Source: Saccharomonospora viridis DSM 43017
GTDB taxonomy: Bacteria > Actinomycetota > Actinomycetes > Mycobacteriales > Pseudonocardiaceae
NCBI RefSeq assembly: GCF_000023865.1
Contig: NC_013159.1
Span: 1,700,001-1,764,000, forward strand
DNA: 64,000 nucleotides
Direction: 5' to 3'
Part shown: positions 50,938-59,849 of the stretch, one piece after another
Layout of the letters: every line of letters begins with the position of its first letter
Position numbering within the stretch: the first letter of the stretch is position 1
Position numbers and translations under genes: made by a program
Notes under the pieces: generated by a model
What the model was told of the DNA's origin: nothing
Databases searched by the model: none
The model's input: only the letters and a program-made list of their open reading frames with translations

Positions 50938-52032
50938 TCAGACCGTGAGGCGCACCCCGCTTTCGGGATCGAACATGTGCGCAGCCTCCGCGTTGCGGAG
51001 GGTGACTCGCATGGTCTCGCCGAACGACGGGGTCCGGTCGGCCTCCGTGCGGACGATGAACCGCTCCTGACGGTCGGCGACGTTCACCTGCCCGTAGACG
51101 TAGGCGTCCGAGCCGAGCACCTCGACGAGTTCGACCTTCAGCGCCAGGGCGGGTTCGTCGGCCGAGGCGGGTCGCAGGCTCTCCGGACGGATGCCCACCG
51201 TCACTTCGCGTAGACCGGAGTGACGGGTGAGCACCTCGCGGGCCACGGGGACGGTGAGACCGTCCAGCACGGCACCCTCCTCGGTCAGCGGCACGGTGGT
51301 GAGGTTCATGGCGGGGGAACCGATGAACCCGGCCACGAACACGTTCGCGGGGGCGTTGTAAAGGGTCTTGGGCGTGTCGCACTGCTGCAGGACGCCGTCC
51401 TTGAGCACCGCCACACGGTGCCCCATCGTCATGGCCTCCACCTGGTCGTGTGTCACGTAGACGGTGGTGGTGCCCAGCCTGCTCTGCAAGGCCGTGATGT
51501 TGGCCCGGGTCTCCACCCGCAGTTTCGCATCCAAGTTGGACAGAGGTTCGTCCATCAGGAACACCGAGGGTTCCCGGACGATGGCACGCCCCATGGCGAC
51601 CCGCTGGCGCTGACCTCCCGACAGCGCCTTCGGCTTGCGATCGAGGTAGTCGGTGAGATCGAGCAGGCGGGCGGCCTCGGCGACTCGTTCGGCGATCTCG
51701 GTCTTCGGCACCCGCTTGATCTTGAGGGCGAATCCCATGTTCTCCGCGACCGTCATGTGCGGGTACAGCGCATAGGACTGGAACACCATCGCGATGTCGC
51801 GGTTTTTGGGGGAGACCCCGGTGACGTCCTTGCCGCCGATGGTGATGGAGCCCTCGTCGACGTCCTCCAGGCCGGCGAGCATACGCAACGCGGTCGACTT
51901 CCCGGAACCGGAGGGGCCGACCAACACGAGGAATTCGCCGTCGGCGATGTCCAGCGACAGTTTGTCCACGGCCCGGACGGGAGGATTGCCCGGAAAGACA
52001 CGGGATGCTTCGACGAACGAGACCTCGGCCAT
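50938..52032 (-). CDS. msiK: Sugar ABC transporter ATPase (MsiK/UgpC-type)
   Basis: 364 residues. Walker A GPSGSGKST near residue 39, Q-loop FQSYALYPHM near 84, signature LSGGQRQRVAMGRA near 134, Walker B VFLMDEPLSNLDAKL near 157, and a C-terminal TOBE/regulatory domain (VTVGIRPESLRPA). This is the multi-sugar MsiK type that energises several sugar importers encoded elsewhere without their own ATPase. It could serve the transporter at 17855-20983. A ROK regulator is divergent, with the palindrome AGTCCAGTGGACT between them. Confidence 0.92.
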   Translation of the reverse strand: MAEVSFVEASRVFPGNPPVRAVDKLSLDIADGEFLVLVGPSGSGKSTALRMLAGLEDVDEGSITIGGKDVTGVSPKNRDIAMVFQSYALYPHMTVAENMGFALKIKRVPKTEIAERVAEAARLLDLTDYLDRKPKALSGGQRQRVAMGRAIVREPSVFLMDEPLSNLDAKLRVETRANITALQSRLGTTTVYVTHDQVEAMTMGHRVAVLKDGVLQQCDTPKTLYNAPANVFVAGFIGSPAMNLTTVPLTEEGAVLDGLTVPVAREVLTRHSGLREVTVGIRPESLRPASADEPALALKVELVEVLGSDAYVYGQVNVADRQERFIVRTEADRTPSFGETMRVTLRNAEAAHMFDPESGVRLTV

Positions 52033-52124
52033 GTCGCGTTGTTCCTCTCCTGGGGCGAGCTCGGATGTGACTCGTGGTGGCGCTATGTCTACCGGGGCTC
52101 ACCCGATCGTGGCTAGAGTTAGAT

Positions 52125-52137
52125 AGTCCAGTGGACT
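52125..52137. promoter_or_regulatory. Palindrome in the msiK/ROK divergent region
   Basis: AGTCCA-G-TGGACT is a perfect dyad, 22 bases before the ROK-regulator start and 92 bases before msiK. The region is A+T-rich for this genome. It could be the operator for the ROK regulator, controlling both genes. Confidence 0.45.
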
Positions 52138-52159
52138 TCCAAATTCGGGAGGCGACAGC

Positions 52160-53368
52160 GTGGAGCGAAACGCTCCGGCCCGACCGGAGCAGCAGCACGC
52201 GCACAATCTGGCGCTGGTATCGCGGCTGATCTTCACGCACGGTCCGGTGTCTCGGGCGGAGCTGGCCAAGCACAGCGGGTTGACGAAGACGACGGTGACG
52301 CAGTTGACCCGCGAGCTGCTGGACGCGGGACTGATCCGCGAACTGGGGCTTTCCCGGTCGAACGGTCCCGGCAGGCCCGCCACCCACCTCGTGGTGAACT
52401 CGTCCGGACCGGTGGGCATCGGTGTGCAGATCGAGGCCGACCACGTGGCGGGCTGTCTGTTCGATCTCACCGGACGGTTGCGGGACCGCGCCCTGCGCAG
52501 AGGGGACGACCTTCGAGGGGACCCGGTTCTCGCGGCGAAGGCAGCGGAGCCGGTGCTGCGCAGACTGCTGGCGACGGCCGACGCACGGGACACCGTGGTC
52601 GCCGGTGTGGCGGTGGGGGTGCCCGGACGGGTGGACGATTCGGGCAGGGTGCATTCGGTGGAGCTGGGCTGGGCCGACGTGGAGCTGTCCCGGCTGCTGA
52701 CGCACCGTCTGGAGGTCCTCAGCGGAGGACTCATCCCCGTGACGACGTACAACGGATTCCAGCTCGCCGCGTTGGCCGAACACTGGTTCGGCGCGGTGGA
52801 GACCGACGGACGACCGTTGGTGGTCGTCGCCGGTGAACTCACGGTCGGTGTGGGCGTCGTGGGACTCGGGGACGTGGCCTCGTGGAGCACCGGTCCCGCG
52901 GGGGAGTTGGGGCACGTACGGGTCCGACGAGGCGGTGACCGGTGTGTGTGCGGTGCACGCGGCTGCCTGGACACCGTGGCGGGGCCCAGAACCCTGCTTC
53001 GGGCGTCGGGGCCGGACACCCCCGTGGTGTCGCGGTTGTCCGGAGGCGATGGTCGAATGCGGGCACTGGCACGTTCCCGTGATCCGGAGTCGGTCCGAGT
53101 GCTACGCCGAGCGGCGGCCGCGCTGGCCGACTCCCTCGCCGGGTTCGTGGCCGCACTCGGCCCGGCGACCGTGGTCCTCGGTGGTCATTTCGCACCGTTG
53201 GGTCCGGCTTTCGCGCAACGGGTCGCCGGCGAATTGCACAACCGCTGCGGACGGACCGAGGTGACGGTGACGGCATCGCACCTGGACGGGGACGCCGTCG
53301 CCCGCGCCGCCGCCGTGACGGTCACCCGGCGGCTCGTGGACGACCCGACTCGATGGATGGCCAGCTGA
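52160..53368 (+). CDS. ROK-family transcriptional regulator
   Basis: 402 residues. A winged helix at residues ~15-75 (VSRAELAKHSGLTKTTVTQLTRELLDAG) precedes a ROK sugar-sensor domain with the zinc motif RCVCGARGCLDT near residue 255. Rok7B7-like proteins control sugar uptake in Streptomyces. It is divergent from msiK, its probable target. GTG 52160 has GGGAGGCGACAGC upstream. The kinase ATP-binding loop is degenerate, as usual for regulators of this family. Confidence 0.88.
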   Translation: MERNAPARPEQQHAHNLALVSRLIFTHGPVSRAELAKHSGLTKTTVTQLTRELLDAGLIRELGLSRSNGPGRPATHLVVNSSGPVGIGVQIEADHVAGCLFDLTGRLRDRALRRGDDLRGDPVLAAKAAEPVLRRLLATADARDTVVAGVAVGVPGRVDDSGRVHSVELGWADVELSRLLTHRLEVLSGGLIPVTTYNGFQLAALAEHWFGAVETDGRPLVVVAGELTVGVGVVGLGDVASWSTGPAGELGHVRVRRGGDRCVCGARGCLDTVAGPRTLLRASGPDTPVVSRLSGGDGRMRALARSRDPESVRVLRRAAAALADSLAGFVAALGPATVVLGGHFAPLGPAFAQRVAGELHNRCGRTEVTVTASHLDGDAVARAAAVTVTRRLVDDPTRWMAS

Positions 53369-53444
53369 CCCGTCTGTTCACCCGCGGCAGGGACACAGAC
53401 GGGCCAACGACAGACTCGGCGTTCGTGGTGTTCGGCTCACCCGT

Positions 53445-54059
53445 TCACGCGGGGGCGGGCGGCATCAGGTCGGGGGCCATCCGCTGCAGACATGCCCGAA
53501 CGGCGTCGGCCAAGTCCTCGGCCGTCGCGGCCCCGGACGCCTCGGTCGCCGTGACCCAGGCACTCACCGAGTGCTGGGCGAAGGTCTGCACCTCGGCTGA
53601 GGCGCGCCAAGCGGCGAGATCGTCGGCGGTGTCCTCGGTGACGAACCGGTCCAGGCTCGCGATGGCGACATCCCACATCGGACCCTGACGTACTGCGCCG
53701 TCCGTGGGCAGGCCGGCGTGGACGAGCTCCAGAACGGCGTTGGCGTGCTCGTCCGGCGCCAGCCGAACCGTCACGTTCGCCCCGTCGCCCCAGGTGACGG
53801 TGAACAGGTGCGGCGGCACGCATTCCAGCACCGTGCCCGTGGCATGCCCCTCCACCTCGAAGGACTCACCCACACGAGCCCCTCCGGTGAACGGAGCGAA
53901 CCACGCCCGGATCCGGTCGGGTTCGGTGACGGCCTGCCACACGGTGTCGACCGCGCACCGGAACCGGCGTCGAATCACCAGGGCACAGGCGGCGTCCGTC
54001 GAGTCGCTCGTGCGTACCTCGCGGTAAGTCGCGGTGAGTCGATCGGCGATGTCGATCAT
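53445..54059 (-). CDS. SRPBCC/AHSA1-like domain protein
   Basis: 204 residues. VIRRRFRCAVDTVWQAVTEPDRIRAWF near residue 30 is the start of the AHSA1/START-like lipid- or ligand-binding fold, with FTVTWGDG further on. The C-terminal ~50 residues are an extra helical part. ATG 54059 has GGGGGACGCAG upstream; the frame runs on upstream over the HIT gene without meaning. Function of such proteins is often unknown. Confidence 0.8.
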   Translation of the reverse strand: MIDIADRLTATYREVRTSDSTDAACALVIRRRFRCAVDTVWQAVTEPDRIRAWFAPFTGGARVGESFEVEGHATGTVLECVPPHLFTVTWGDGANVTVRLAPDEHANAVLELVHAGLPTDGAVRQGPMWDVAIASLDRFVTEDTADDLAAWRASAEVQTFAQHSVSAWVTATEASGAATAEDLADAVRACLQRMAPDLMPPAPA

Positions 54060-54084
54060 CTGCGTCCCCCTCCGTGACCGGCCA

Positions 54085-54432
54085 TCACCCCGGGGGCCAG
54101 GTGAAGCTGCGGCCACCGAGCACGTGGCAGTGGACGTGAAAGACCGTCTGCTGGGCGTCCGGCCCCGTGTTGAACACCAGCCGGTAACCGGAGGAGTCCA
54201 CGCCCTCGATCTTGGCGACCTCGCCTGCGGTCGCGAGCACCTCACCCGCGAGCTTGGGATCGGCCGCCGCCATCGACGCGGCGTCGGGGTAGTGCTCCTT
54301 CGGAATCACCAGGACATGGGTGTCAGCCTGGGGATTGATGTCACGGAACGCGAGCACGTCGTCCGTCTCGTGCACCACGGTGGACGGCACGGAACGCTCG
54401 ACGATCCGGCAGAACAGGCAGTCTGTGCTCAC
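54085..54432 (-). CDS. HIT-family nucleotide hydrolase
   Basis: 115 residues. CLFCRIVERSVPS near residue 5 and the histidine triad HVHCHVLGG near 97 mark a HINT-type protein, which hydrolyses AMP linked to amines. It lies 25 bases before the SRPBCC gene and 112 bases after lsr2, all leftward. GTG 54432 is the start. Complete length. Confidence 0.92.
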   Translation of the reverse strand: MSTDCLFCRIVERSVPSTVVHETDDVLAFRDINPQADTHVLVIPKEHYPDAASMAAADPKLAGEVLATAGEVAKIEGVDSSGYRLVFNTGPDAQQTVFHVHCHVLGGRSFTWPPG

Positions 54433-54490
54433 ACATTCACTCTAAGCGGCCTCATCCGTGCGCGCGAGGCCCGTGTCGGTGGTGGCGTGT

Positions 54491-54529
54491 CCCGGCTCAC
54501 CCGACCCGGGAAAGCATGGGTGAGCCGGG
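54491..54529 (-). terminator. Terminator of lsr2
   Basis: CCCGGCTCACCC (54491-54502) pairs perfectly with GGGTGAGCCGGG (54518-54529), a 12-pair stem that starts 16 bases after the lsr2 stop. Confidence 0.65.
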
Positions 54530-54544
54530 AAAGTGTTGAACGCT

Positions 54545-54910
54545 TCAGCGGGCCTTGCCGTGAGCCTTGCGGTAAGCCTCCGCAACCTCGGTGGGAATCC
54601 GGCCGCGGTCGGAGATCTCGTACCCCTGCTCCCTGGCCCAGGCGCGGATGGCCTGGTTCTGTTCCCGCTCGGCGGTGGAGGAACGGGTCGTGACCTGCCC
54701 GTTGCGACGGCGACGGCTGGACGTGCGCTTCCGGCCTCCCGCCCGGCGGGCGTGCTCGATGTACGGGGCGAGCGCATCCCGCAGCTCCTCGGCGTTCTCC
54801 GCCGACAGGTCGATCTCGTAGGTGACACCGTCGAGGGCAAACTGCACCGTCTCGTCGGCTTCTGAGCCGTCGATGTCATCCACGAGGGAGACAAAAATGT
54901 GCTGCGCCAC
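54545..54910 (-). CDS. lsr2: Lsr2 nucleoid-associated protein
   Basis: 121 residues. The N-terminal dimerisation part (HIFVSLVDDIDGSEADETVQF) and the C-terminal AT-hook-like DNA-binding part (AIRAWAREQGYEISDRGRIP, ending with AYRKAHG) are both present. Lsr2 is the actinobacterial H-NS-like silencer of A+T-rich DNA. GTG 54910 has AGGAGGAACTG upstream. A TACACT -10-like element on the minus strand at 54971-54966 gives a plausible promoter. Confidence 0.93.
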   Translation of the reverse strand: MAQHIFVSLVDDIDGSEADETVQFALDGVTYEIDLSAENAEELRDALAPYIEHARRAGGRKRTSSRRRRNGQVTTRSSTAEREQNQAIRAWAREQGYEISDRGRIPTEVAEAYRKAHGKAR

Positions 54911-55511
54911 CAGTTCCTCCTGCTTTACGCCGTTCGGAAAATGAATTGAAGTCCGCTGGTTAAGAAGTGTACCCGACGGGTGTGCTGGGCTGAGCATGTG
55001 CCGTTTGCCGTAACTGCGGATAAGGAAAGTAACCTGTTGGGTTCCCAGTACCTTCCCTCCGCGTCGGAATGCGCGCCGCAGTTGCCGGTATGCGAAGCGT
55101 ATTCATCGCAGGTAGGCGAGGTGGGTCGGAGGGGGTCGGTCCGTCCTCTCCGGAGGCAAGGCCGAGCGCGTGCGGGACGGCTTTTCACTGCCATACCGTC
55201 GCTTCCGTCCTTCCCGTCGCTTCTCGAACGGACGGTGTCCCGTGCTTCCGCCCGTACCGGGGCGGGTTGTCCCGATGGTTGGGAAGAGTGCCACGGTGTC
55301 GGGTGATTCCGTTGGCCGGAACGGGTGGGGCTTATCCAGCGATTTACCACCTCGTTGGTCGGCTTTTTCCGAAAGAAAGTGCCCGCACCGCTGTCCGAAC
55401 CTTGAATAGTTCGCTTTCCTGAGTGCCCGGCTTTCCTTACGAAACCCACCCCGGTATGCCGATCAACGGCGTAGCCTGATCTTCGAGGCGGGCCTGGTGA
55501 AAGGAGGGCTG
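54911..55511. other. Long non-coding region between lsr2 and an aminotransferase gene
   Basis: 601 bases without a supported gene. Left part holds the lsr2 promoter; the rest has lower G+C patches and no open frame with family resemblance or ribosome site. The right end contains the promoter of the class V enzyme. I recognise no structured RNA. Confidence 0.4.
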
Positions 55512-56708
55512 TTGATCCACAACAGCGACACCCGGGAGAAGGTCGCGAAGCTGCGGGCGGACACCCCGGCATGCGAGAATGTCGTCCATTTCAACAACGC
55601 GGGGTCCTCCCTTCCCCCGCGTCCCGTGGTGGACCGAGTGGTGCGACACCTGCGGCGGGAGGAGACCATCGGCGGTTACGAAGCCGCCGACGAGGTCCGC
55701 GACGAGGTCGAAGGCATCTACGAGTCCTTGGCCGAGCTCGTGGGGGCGCGTCCGGAGGACATCGCGATCACCGACAGCGCCACGCGTTCGTGGCTGGCGG
55801 TGTTCACAGCGGTGCCGTGGCGGGAGGGGGACCGGGTCCTCACCGCCGTGCCGGAGTACTCCAGCAACATCATCGCCATGCTGGCCGCCGCCCGTGACCG
55901 AGGTATCGCGGTGGACGTGGTACCCAGCACCCCTGCGGGGGAGATCGACCTCGACGCGTTGCGGAACATGCTCGACGAGCGGGTCCGCATGGTGGCGATC
56001 ACCCACGTGCCGACCAACGGCGGACTGGTGCAGCCGGTGTCCCGGATCGGTTCGATGATCGCGGACAGTCCGGCGATGTTCCTGGTGGACGCCTGCCAGA
56101 GCGCGGGACAACTACCGCTCGACCTCGACGACATGGCAGCGGACGCGGTGTCGGCCACGGGGCGCAAATATCTACGGGCTCCCCGAGGCACCGGATTCCT
56201 CGCCGTCCGCGGTTCGGTGCTGGACCAGCTGACACCCACGCACCTAGACCTGTACTCGGCTCGGACCGACGGCCACGACGTGCGGCTTCGTGACGACGCG
56301 CGACGCTTCGAGTTGTACGAACGCAATGTCGCCGCCGTGCTCGGCCTCGGCGCGGCCGTGCGGTACTACCTCGACGTGGGGCCGCAGTGGGTGCACGACT
56401 ACGTCACCGCGCTGGCGGAACACCTGAGGGGGAGGCTCGCCGACGTTCCGGGGGTCACCGTCACCGACATCGGAACGCGGAAGTCCGGCATCGTGTCGTT
56501 CCACGCCGATACCGTCCCGGCTCGCACGCTGGCCGCCCGATTGAAGGAACGCGGTTTCCACGTCACCGTCTCAGCGGCTTCCTCCACCCCGTGGGACATG
56601 GGGGAGCGTGGACTCGACGCGATCGTGCGCGCGTCGGTGCACTACTACAACACACCCGACGAGGTGGACCGACTGTGTACCGAGGTGGGCTCCCTGCTGA
56701 AGGGGTGA
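55512..56708 (+). CDS. Class V aminotransferase-fold PLP enzyme
   Basis: About 398 residues. VVHFNNAGSSLPPRPV near residue 25, DACQSAGQLPLDL near 195 and the PLP lysine in SATGRKYLRAPRGTGFL near 220 identify the class V fold (cysteine desulfurase/isopenicillin N epimerase/EgtE group). The exact reaction is not clear: a desulfurase needs an active cysteine loop that I do not see; an EgtE-like lyase or epimerase is possible. TTG 55512 is preferred because AAAGGAGGGC lies just upstream, whereas GTG 55497 lies before that site. Confidence 0.8.
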   Translation: MIHNSDTREKVAKLRADTPACENVVHFNNAGSSLPPRPVVDRVVRHLRREETIGGYEAADEVRDEVEGIYESLAELVGARPEDIAITDSATRSWLAVFTAVPWREGDRVLTAVPEYSSNIIAMLAAARDRGIAVDVVPSTPAGEIDLDALRNMLDERVRMVAITHVPTNGGLVQPVSRIGSMIADSPAMFLVDACQSAGQLPLDLDDMAADAVSATGRKYLRAPRGTGFLAVRGSVLDQLTPTHLDLYSARTDGHDVRLRDDARRFELYERNVAAVLGLGAAVRYYLDVGPQWVHDYVTALAEHLRGRLADVPGVTVTDIGTRKSGIVSFHADTVPARTLAARLKERGFHVTVSAASSTPWDMGERGLDAIVRASVHYYNTPDEVDRLCTEVGSLLKG

Positions 56709-56766
56709 CACACCGCAGGCCGTACGGCGGGAGCCGATTCACGGCCGTCCACGGTGAACAGGAGAC

Positions 56767-56798
56767 GGGGAGGCCACCGCGGAGCCGGTGACCTCCCC
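56767..56798. terminator. Bidirectional terminator between convergent genes
   Basis: GGGGAGG (56767-56773) and CACCG (56775-56779) pair with CGGTG (56086+700 region, 56786-56790) and CCTCCCC (56792-56798), with one C-A mismatch in the stem and a six-base loop. It sits between the convergent aminotransferase-like and peptidase genes. Confidence 0.6.
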
Positions 56799-56812
56799 GG
56801 TGTGTCCGGGTG

Positions 56813-58132
56813 TCAGCAGGTACGGAAGAACCGGTCCAGCACACGCGTGCCGAACTTCAGGGCTTCCACGGGGACACGCTCGTCGACACCGTGGAACAGC
56901 GCCGAGAAGTCGAGGTCCGCGGGCAGCTTCAAGGGGGCGAACCCGAAGTTGCGGATGCCGAGCCGCTGGAACGCCTTCGCGTCGGTGCCGCCGGACAACA
57001 TGTACGGCAGAGTGCGGGCGCCGGGGTCCTCGGCCACGACGGCGGCGCTCATGGCCTCCACGAGCGCGCCGTCGAACGTCGTCTCGACCGGCGGCAGTTC
57101 CAACCATTCCTTTTCGATCTCCGGGCCGAGGAGTTCGTCGATCTCCCGGTTGAACGCCTCGACACGACCGGGCAGGATGCGGCAGTCCACGGTCGCCTCG
57201 GCCACCGAGGGGATGACGTTGGCCTTGTATCCGGCGTTGAACATGGTCGGGTTGGCCGTGTCCCGCAGCGTGGCGCCGATCATGCGCGAGATGTTGCCGA
57301 GTTTGGCCACGGCACCTTCGATGTCGTCCTCGGGGAAGTCCCAACCGGTGATCTCGGTGACCCCGGCGAGGAATTCCCGCACCGAATCGGTGAGGACCAG
57401 GGGGAAACGGTGGTTGCCGAGCTTGGCCACCGCCTCGGCCAATTTGGTGACCGCGTTGTCGTGGTGCAGCATCGACCCGTGTCCAGCCGTGCCGCGCACC
57501 CGCAGCGTCATCCAGCGGATGCCCTTCTCGGCCGTTTCGATGAGATAGGCGCGGACGTTGTCGCGCAGGGTGATGGAGAAGCCGCCGACCTCGCTGATCG
57601 CCTCGGTGGCGCCTTCGAACAGCTCGGGGCGGTTGTCCACCAGCCACTGCGCCCCGTACAGGCCGCCGGCCTCCTCGTCGGCCAGGAACGCGAAGATGAT
57701 GTCGCGCGGCGGCACGATGTTGTGACGCTTGTAGTGTCGGGCCAGGGCCAGCGTCATGCCGACCATGTCCTTCATGTCCACCGCGCCGCGGCCCCACACG
57801 TAGCCGTCCTGGATGGCGCCGGAGAAGGGGTGCACCGACCATTCGGAGGGATCGGCGGGGACGACGTCGAGATGGCCGTGCACGAGCAGCGCGCCCCGAC
57901 TCGGGTCAGCGCCCGGTAGCCGGGTGATCACGTTGTGTCGGTTCTTGGCGCCGGACTCCACGTAGGTGATCTCGTAGCCCACTTCGGTGAGCTTCTCGGC
58001 CACGTATTCCGCGGCCTCTCGTTCGCCGACTACCGTGTCCGGGTCGCCGGTGTTGGTGGTGTCGATGCGGATCAGGTCGCTCGTCAGCGTCACCGCCTCG
58101 TCGGCGGCCTCGTCGATCAGGTGTTCCGTCAC
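56813..58132 (-). CDS. M20-family metallopeptidase/deacylase
   Basis: 439 residues. LLVHGHLDVVPAD near residue 85 and GRGAVDMKDMVGM near 115 provide zinc ligands, DEEAGGLYGAQW near 150 the catalytic glutamate, and SGGTDAKAF near 400 belongs to the C-terminal part; a dimerisation domain lies between. Such enzymes remove amino acids from peptides or acyl groups from amino acids (ArgE/DapE-like). The substrate is not decided. Start GTG/ATG at 58132 gives a normal-length protein. Single gene, convergent with the one to the left. Confidence 0.9.
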   Translation of the reverse strand: MTEHLIDEAADEAVTLTSDLIRIDTTNTGDPDTVVGEREAAEYVAEKLTEVGYEITYVESGAKNRHNVITRLPGADPSRGALLVHGHLDVVPADPSEWSVHPFSGAIQDGYVWGRGAVDMKDMVGMTLALARHYKRHNIVPPRDIIFAFLADEEAGGLYGAQWLVDNRPELFEGATEAISEVGGFSITLRDNVRAYLIETAEKGIRWMTLRVRGTAGHGSMLHHDNAVTKLAEAVAKLGNHRFPLVLTDSVREFLAGVTEITGWDFPEDDIEGAVAKLGNISRMIGATLRDTANPTMFNAGYKANVIPSVAEATVDCRILPGRVEAFNREIDELLGPEIEKEWLELPPVETTFDGALVEAMSAAVVAEDPGARTLPYMLSGGTDAKAFQRLGIRNFGFAPLKLPADLDFSALFHGVDERVPVEALKFGTRVLDRFFRTC

Positions 58133-58233
58133 CGCTCATTCCTATCATTCGCGCAGGTGAGCTCGTTGCGGGAGCGAAAAGGCACCCCCTGTGCACGAGC
58201 TGTTGGGCCGTCCGCTACTCTATTCACCAGCAA

Positions 58234-58318
58234 GTCCGAGTGGCGGAATGGCAGACGCGCTAGCTTGAGGTGCTAGTGCCCGTTACAGGGCGTGGGGGTT
58301 CAAGTCCCCCCTCGGACA
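58234..58318 (+). tRNA. tRNA-Leu (GAG anticodon)
   Basis: Acceptor GTCCGAG (58234-58240) pairs with CTCGGAC (58311-58317), discriminator A58318, and CCA is encoded at 58319-58321. The anticodon arm CTAGC-TTGAGGT-GCTAG gives anticodon GAG, reading CUC/CUU. A long class II variable arm (TGCCCGTTACAGGGCG) and T-arm GGGGG-TTCAAGT-CCCCC are typical of leucine tRNA. Confidence 0.95.
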
Positions 58319-58330
58319 CCACCCCACGAG

Positions 58331-58364
58331 AAACCGGCCGTAGTGATGCGTGGCCGGTTTTTTT
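58331..58364 (+). terminator. Intrinsic terminator after tRNA-Leu
   Basis: AAACCGGCC (58331-58339) pairs with GGCCGGTTT (58352-58360), followed by a T-run to 58364. A classic factor-independent terminator ten bases after the tRNA. Confidence 0.85.
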
Positions 58365-58585
58365 GTTCATGGTCGGCTGAGCATCGTCGTTCCCTGTATC
58401 CCGGCCCTGTATCTCCAGCCCTGCGAAGTATCCGCCGAGTGTCGAGCACACGGAGTAGGGCGCCGAGGCCGAATGGCCGTCGCTGACCGGAACAGCCGAT
58501 TGGCCACGTCGTCCGTGCTGTGGAAGAAAGATGGTCAGGTGTATCGATTCACCGGTGTGCCGGTTTCCCGGACCGGAGGTGCGAG

Positions 58586-59629
58586 GTGGGTGATCGGCGG
58601 AACACGCGTCGCCGTAAAGGTGTGGACCTTTCCGCCTTGCGAGCGGATGTGCGTGCCGCGGTGCCGGACGCGACCGCCGCCCTGGTCGTCACCGTCGCGA
58701 TCTTCGTCTGGCTTTACGCACGAGCACGCTCCGGATCGTCTCCGACCATCACGGTGATGCCGTTCATGGCCGAGGCCGACACCTATGTCATGTACTGGCT
58801 GTGTCAGGCGTTCGGCTGGTCGGCCCTGCTGTGGGCGTGGGTCACGACCATGCTCGGCTTGCTGCGTTCCGGCCACACCCCAGGCTGGTTCCCGGCCTCG
58901 CCCGCGCGGTTGGAACGGTGGCACAGGACCACGAGTCTGACCACGGTCGCGCTGATGTTCCTCCACGCCGCGCTGTTCTTCGCCGAACTGGTGCGCGAGA
59001 ACAGGGATGACAAGGCATGGGTGGGCCGACTGTGGAGCGCTTTCGTTCGCACTTTCGTCCCCGGTGGATACGACTCGGGGACCGGCAAGGTCGCCATCCT
59101 GCTCGGCCTGTTGGCCTTCTATCTCGCGATTCCACTCGGACTCGCCTACTACTTCCGGACGAGGCTGGGCGCACGGTCATGGCGTGCGCTGCACCGGTTC
59201 GTGTTGGCGGTGTACGTGCTGAGCGTGTGGCACACCCTGCTGTACGGGACGAACGTGTGGTTCGACGGGTGGCCGAGGACCACGTTGTGGCTGCTGCAAC
59301 TACCGCCCGCGCTGCTGCTGCTGGCACGGCTGATCATTCCCGCACGCCCGAGCGAACGCGGTGGCGCGTTGCGCGGACGTCCGATGGCGCTGACCCTGCG
59401 CATCCCGGCACTGACGGCGGTGGCCGCCACGATCGCCACGATCATCGTGGTGGTGGTCAGCGGACGGGACGGGGGCCGGACTCCCGGGGTGGACGGAGCG
59501 GGTCTCAACGTGACGCCGGGCATGGTCTGGGCCGGATTCGCTGTCTTCGTCGTGATCCTGGCCGTGGCAATGGGGCTTTCCCGACGAGGGGAACCGGTGA
59601 GGACGGCTGAACGGGCTGTCTCCCGTTAG
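58586..59629 (+). CDS. Ferric-reductase-like transmembrane protein
   Basis: 347 residues. About seven hydrophobic helices; two of them carry spaced histidines (RWHRTTSLTTVALMFLHAAL near residue 110 and LHRFVLAVYVLSVWHTLLYG near 195), a pattern of b-type haem ligation in ferric-reductase-like (FRE/MsrQ) membrane domains. There is no FAD/NADH domain, so an electron partner would be separate. GTG 58586 has GGAGG at six bases distance; earlier in-frame ATG 58520 has no such site. The function is inferred only to family level. Confidence 0.75.
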   Translation: MGDRRNTRRRKGVDLSALRADVRAAVPDATAALVVTVAIFVWLYARARSGSSPTITVMPFMAEADTYVMYWLCQAFGWSALLWAWVTTMLGLLRSGHTPGWFPASPARLERWHRTTSLTTVALMFLHAALFFAELVRENRDDKAWVGRLWSAFVRTFVPGGYDSGTGKVAILLGLLAFYLAIPLGLAYYFRTRLGARSWRALHRFVLAVYVLSVWHTLLYGTNVWFDGWPRTTLWLLQLPPALLLLARLIIPARPSERGGALRGRPMALTLRIPALTAVAATIATIIVVVVSGRDGGRTPGVDGAGLNVTPGMVWAGFAVFVVILAVAMGLSRRGEPVRTAERAVSR

Positions 59630-59849
59630 GCCGAATCCAGCAAAGACCGATTCAGCGTCCGCGTGGAACTCCGTTGTGGGGCAGGACTTTTGGTTCGGCC
59701 CCCTGCTGATCTCCACCCGTTCGGTCGCTGGTTGATCGTGATCTCGCCTGGGACTCTTAGCAACGGAAGATCATGTTCCAGTGATGACCGAGGTACTTCG
59801 ACCGGTGTGACGATCGATTGGGGCCTGGTTCGTCGGGAGGCTGACGCCC

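Noticed and set aside
54925-55572. Minus-strand open frame upstream of lsr2
   Set aside because: No recognisable domain, poor composition, no ribosome site, and overlap with the next gene's start region.
55512-56708. Cysteine desulfurase (IscS/SufS) call for the class V enzyme
   Set aside because: The fold fits, but I see no active-site cysteine loop near the C-terminus and no iron-sulfur assembly genes beside it.
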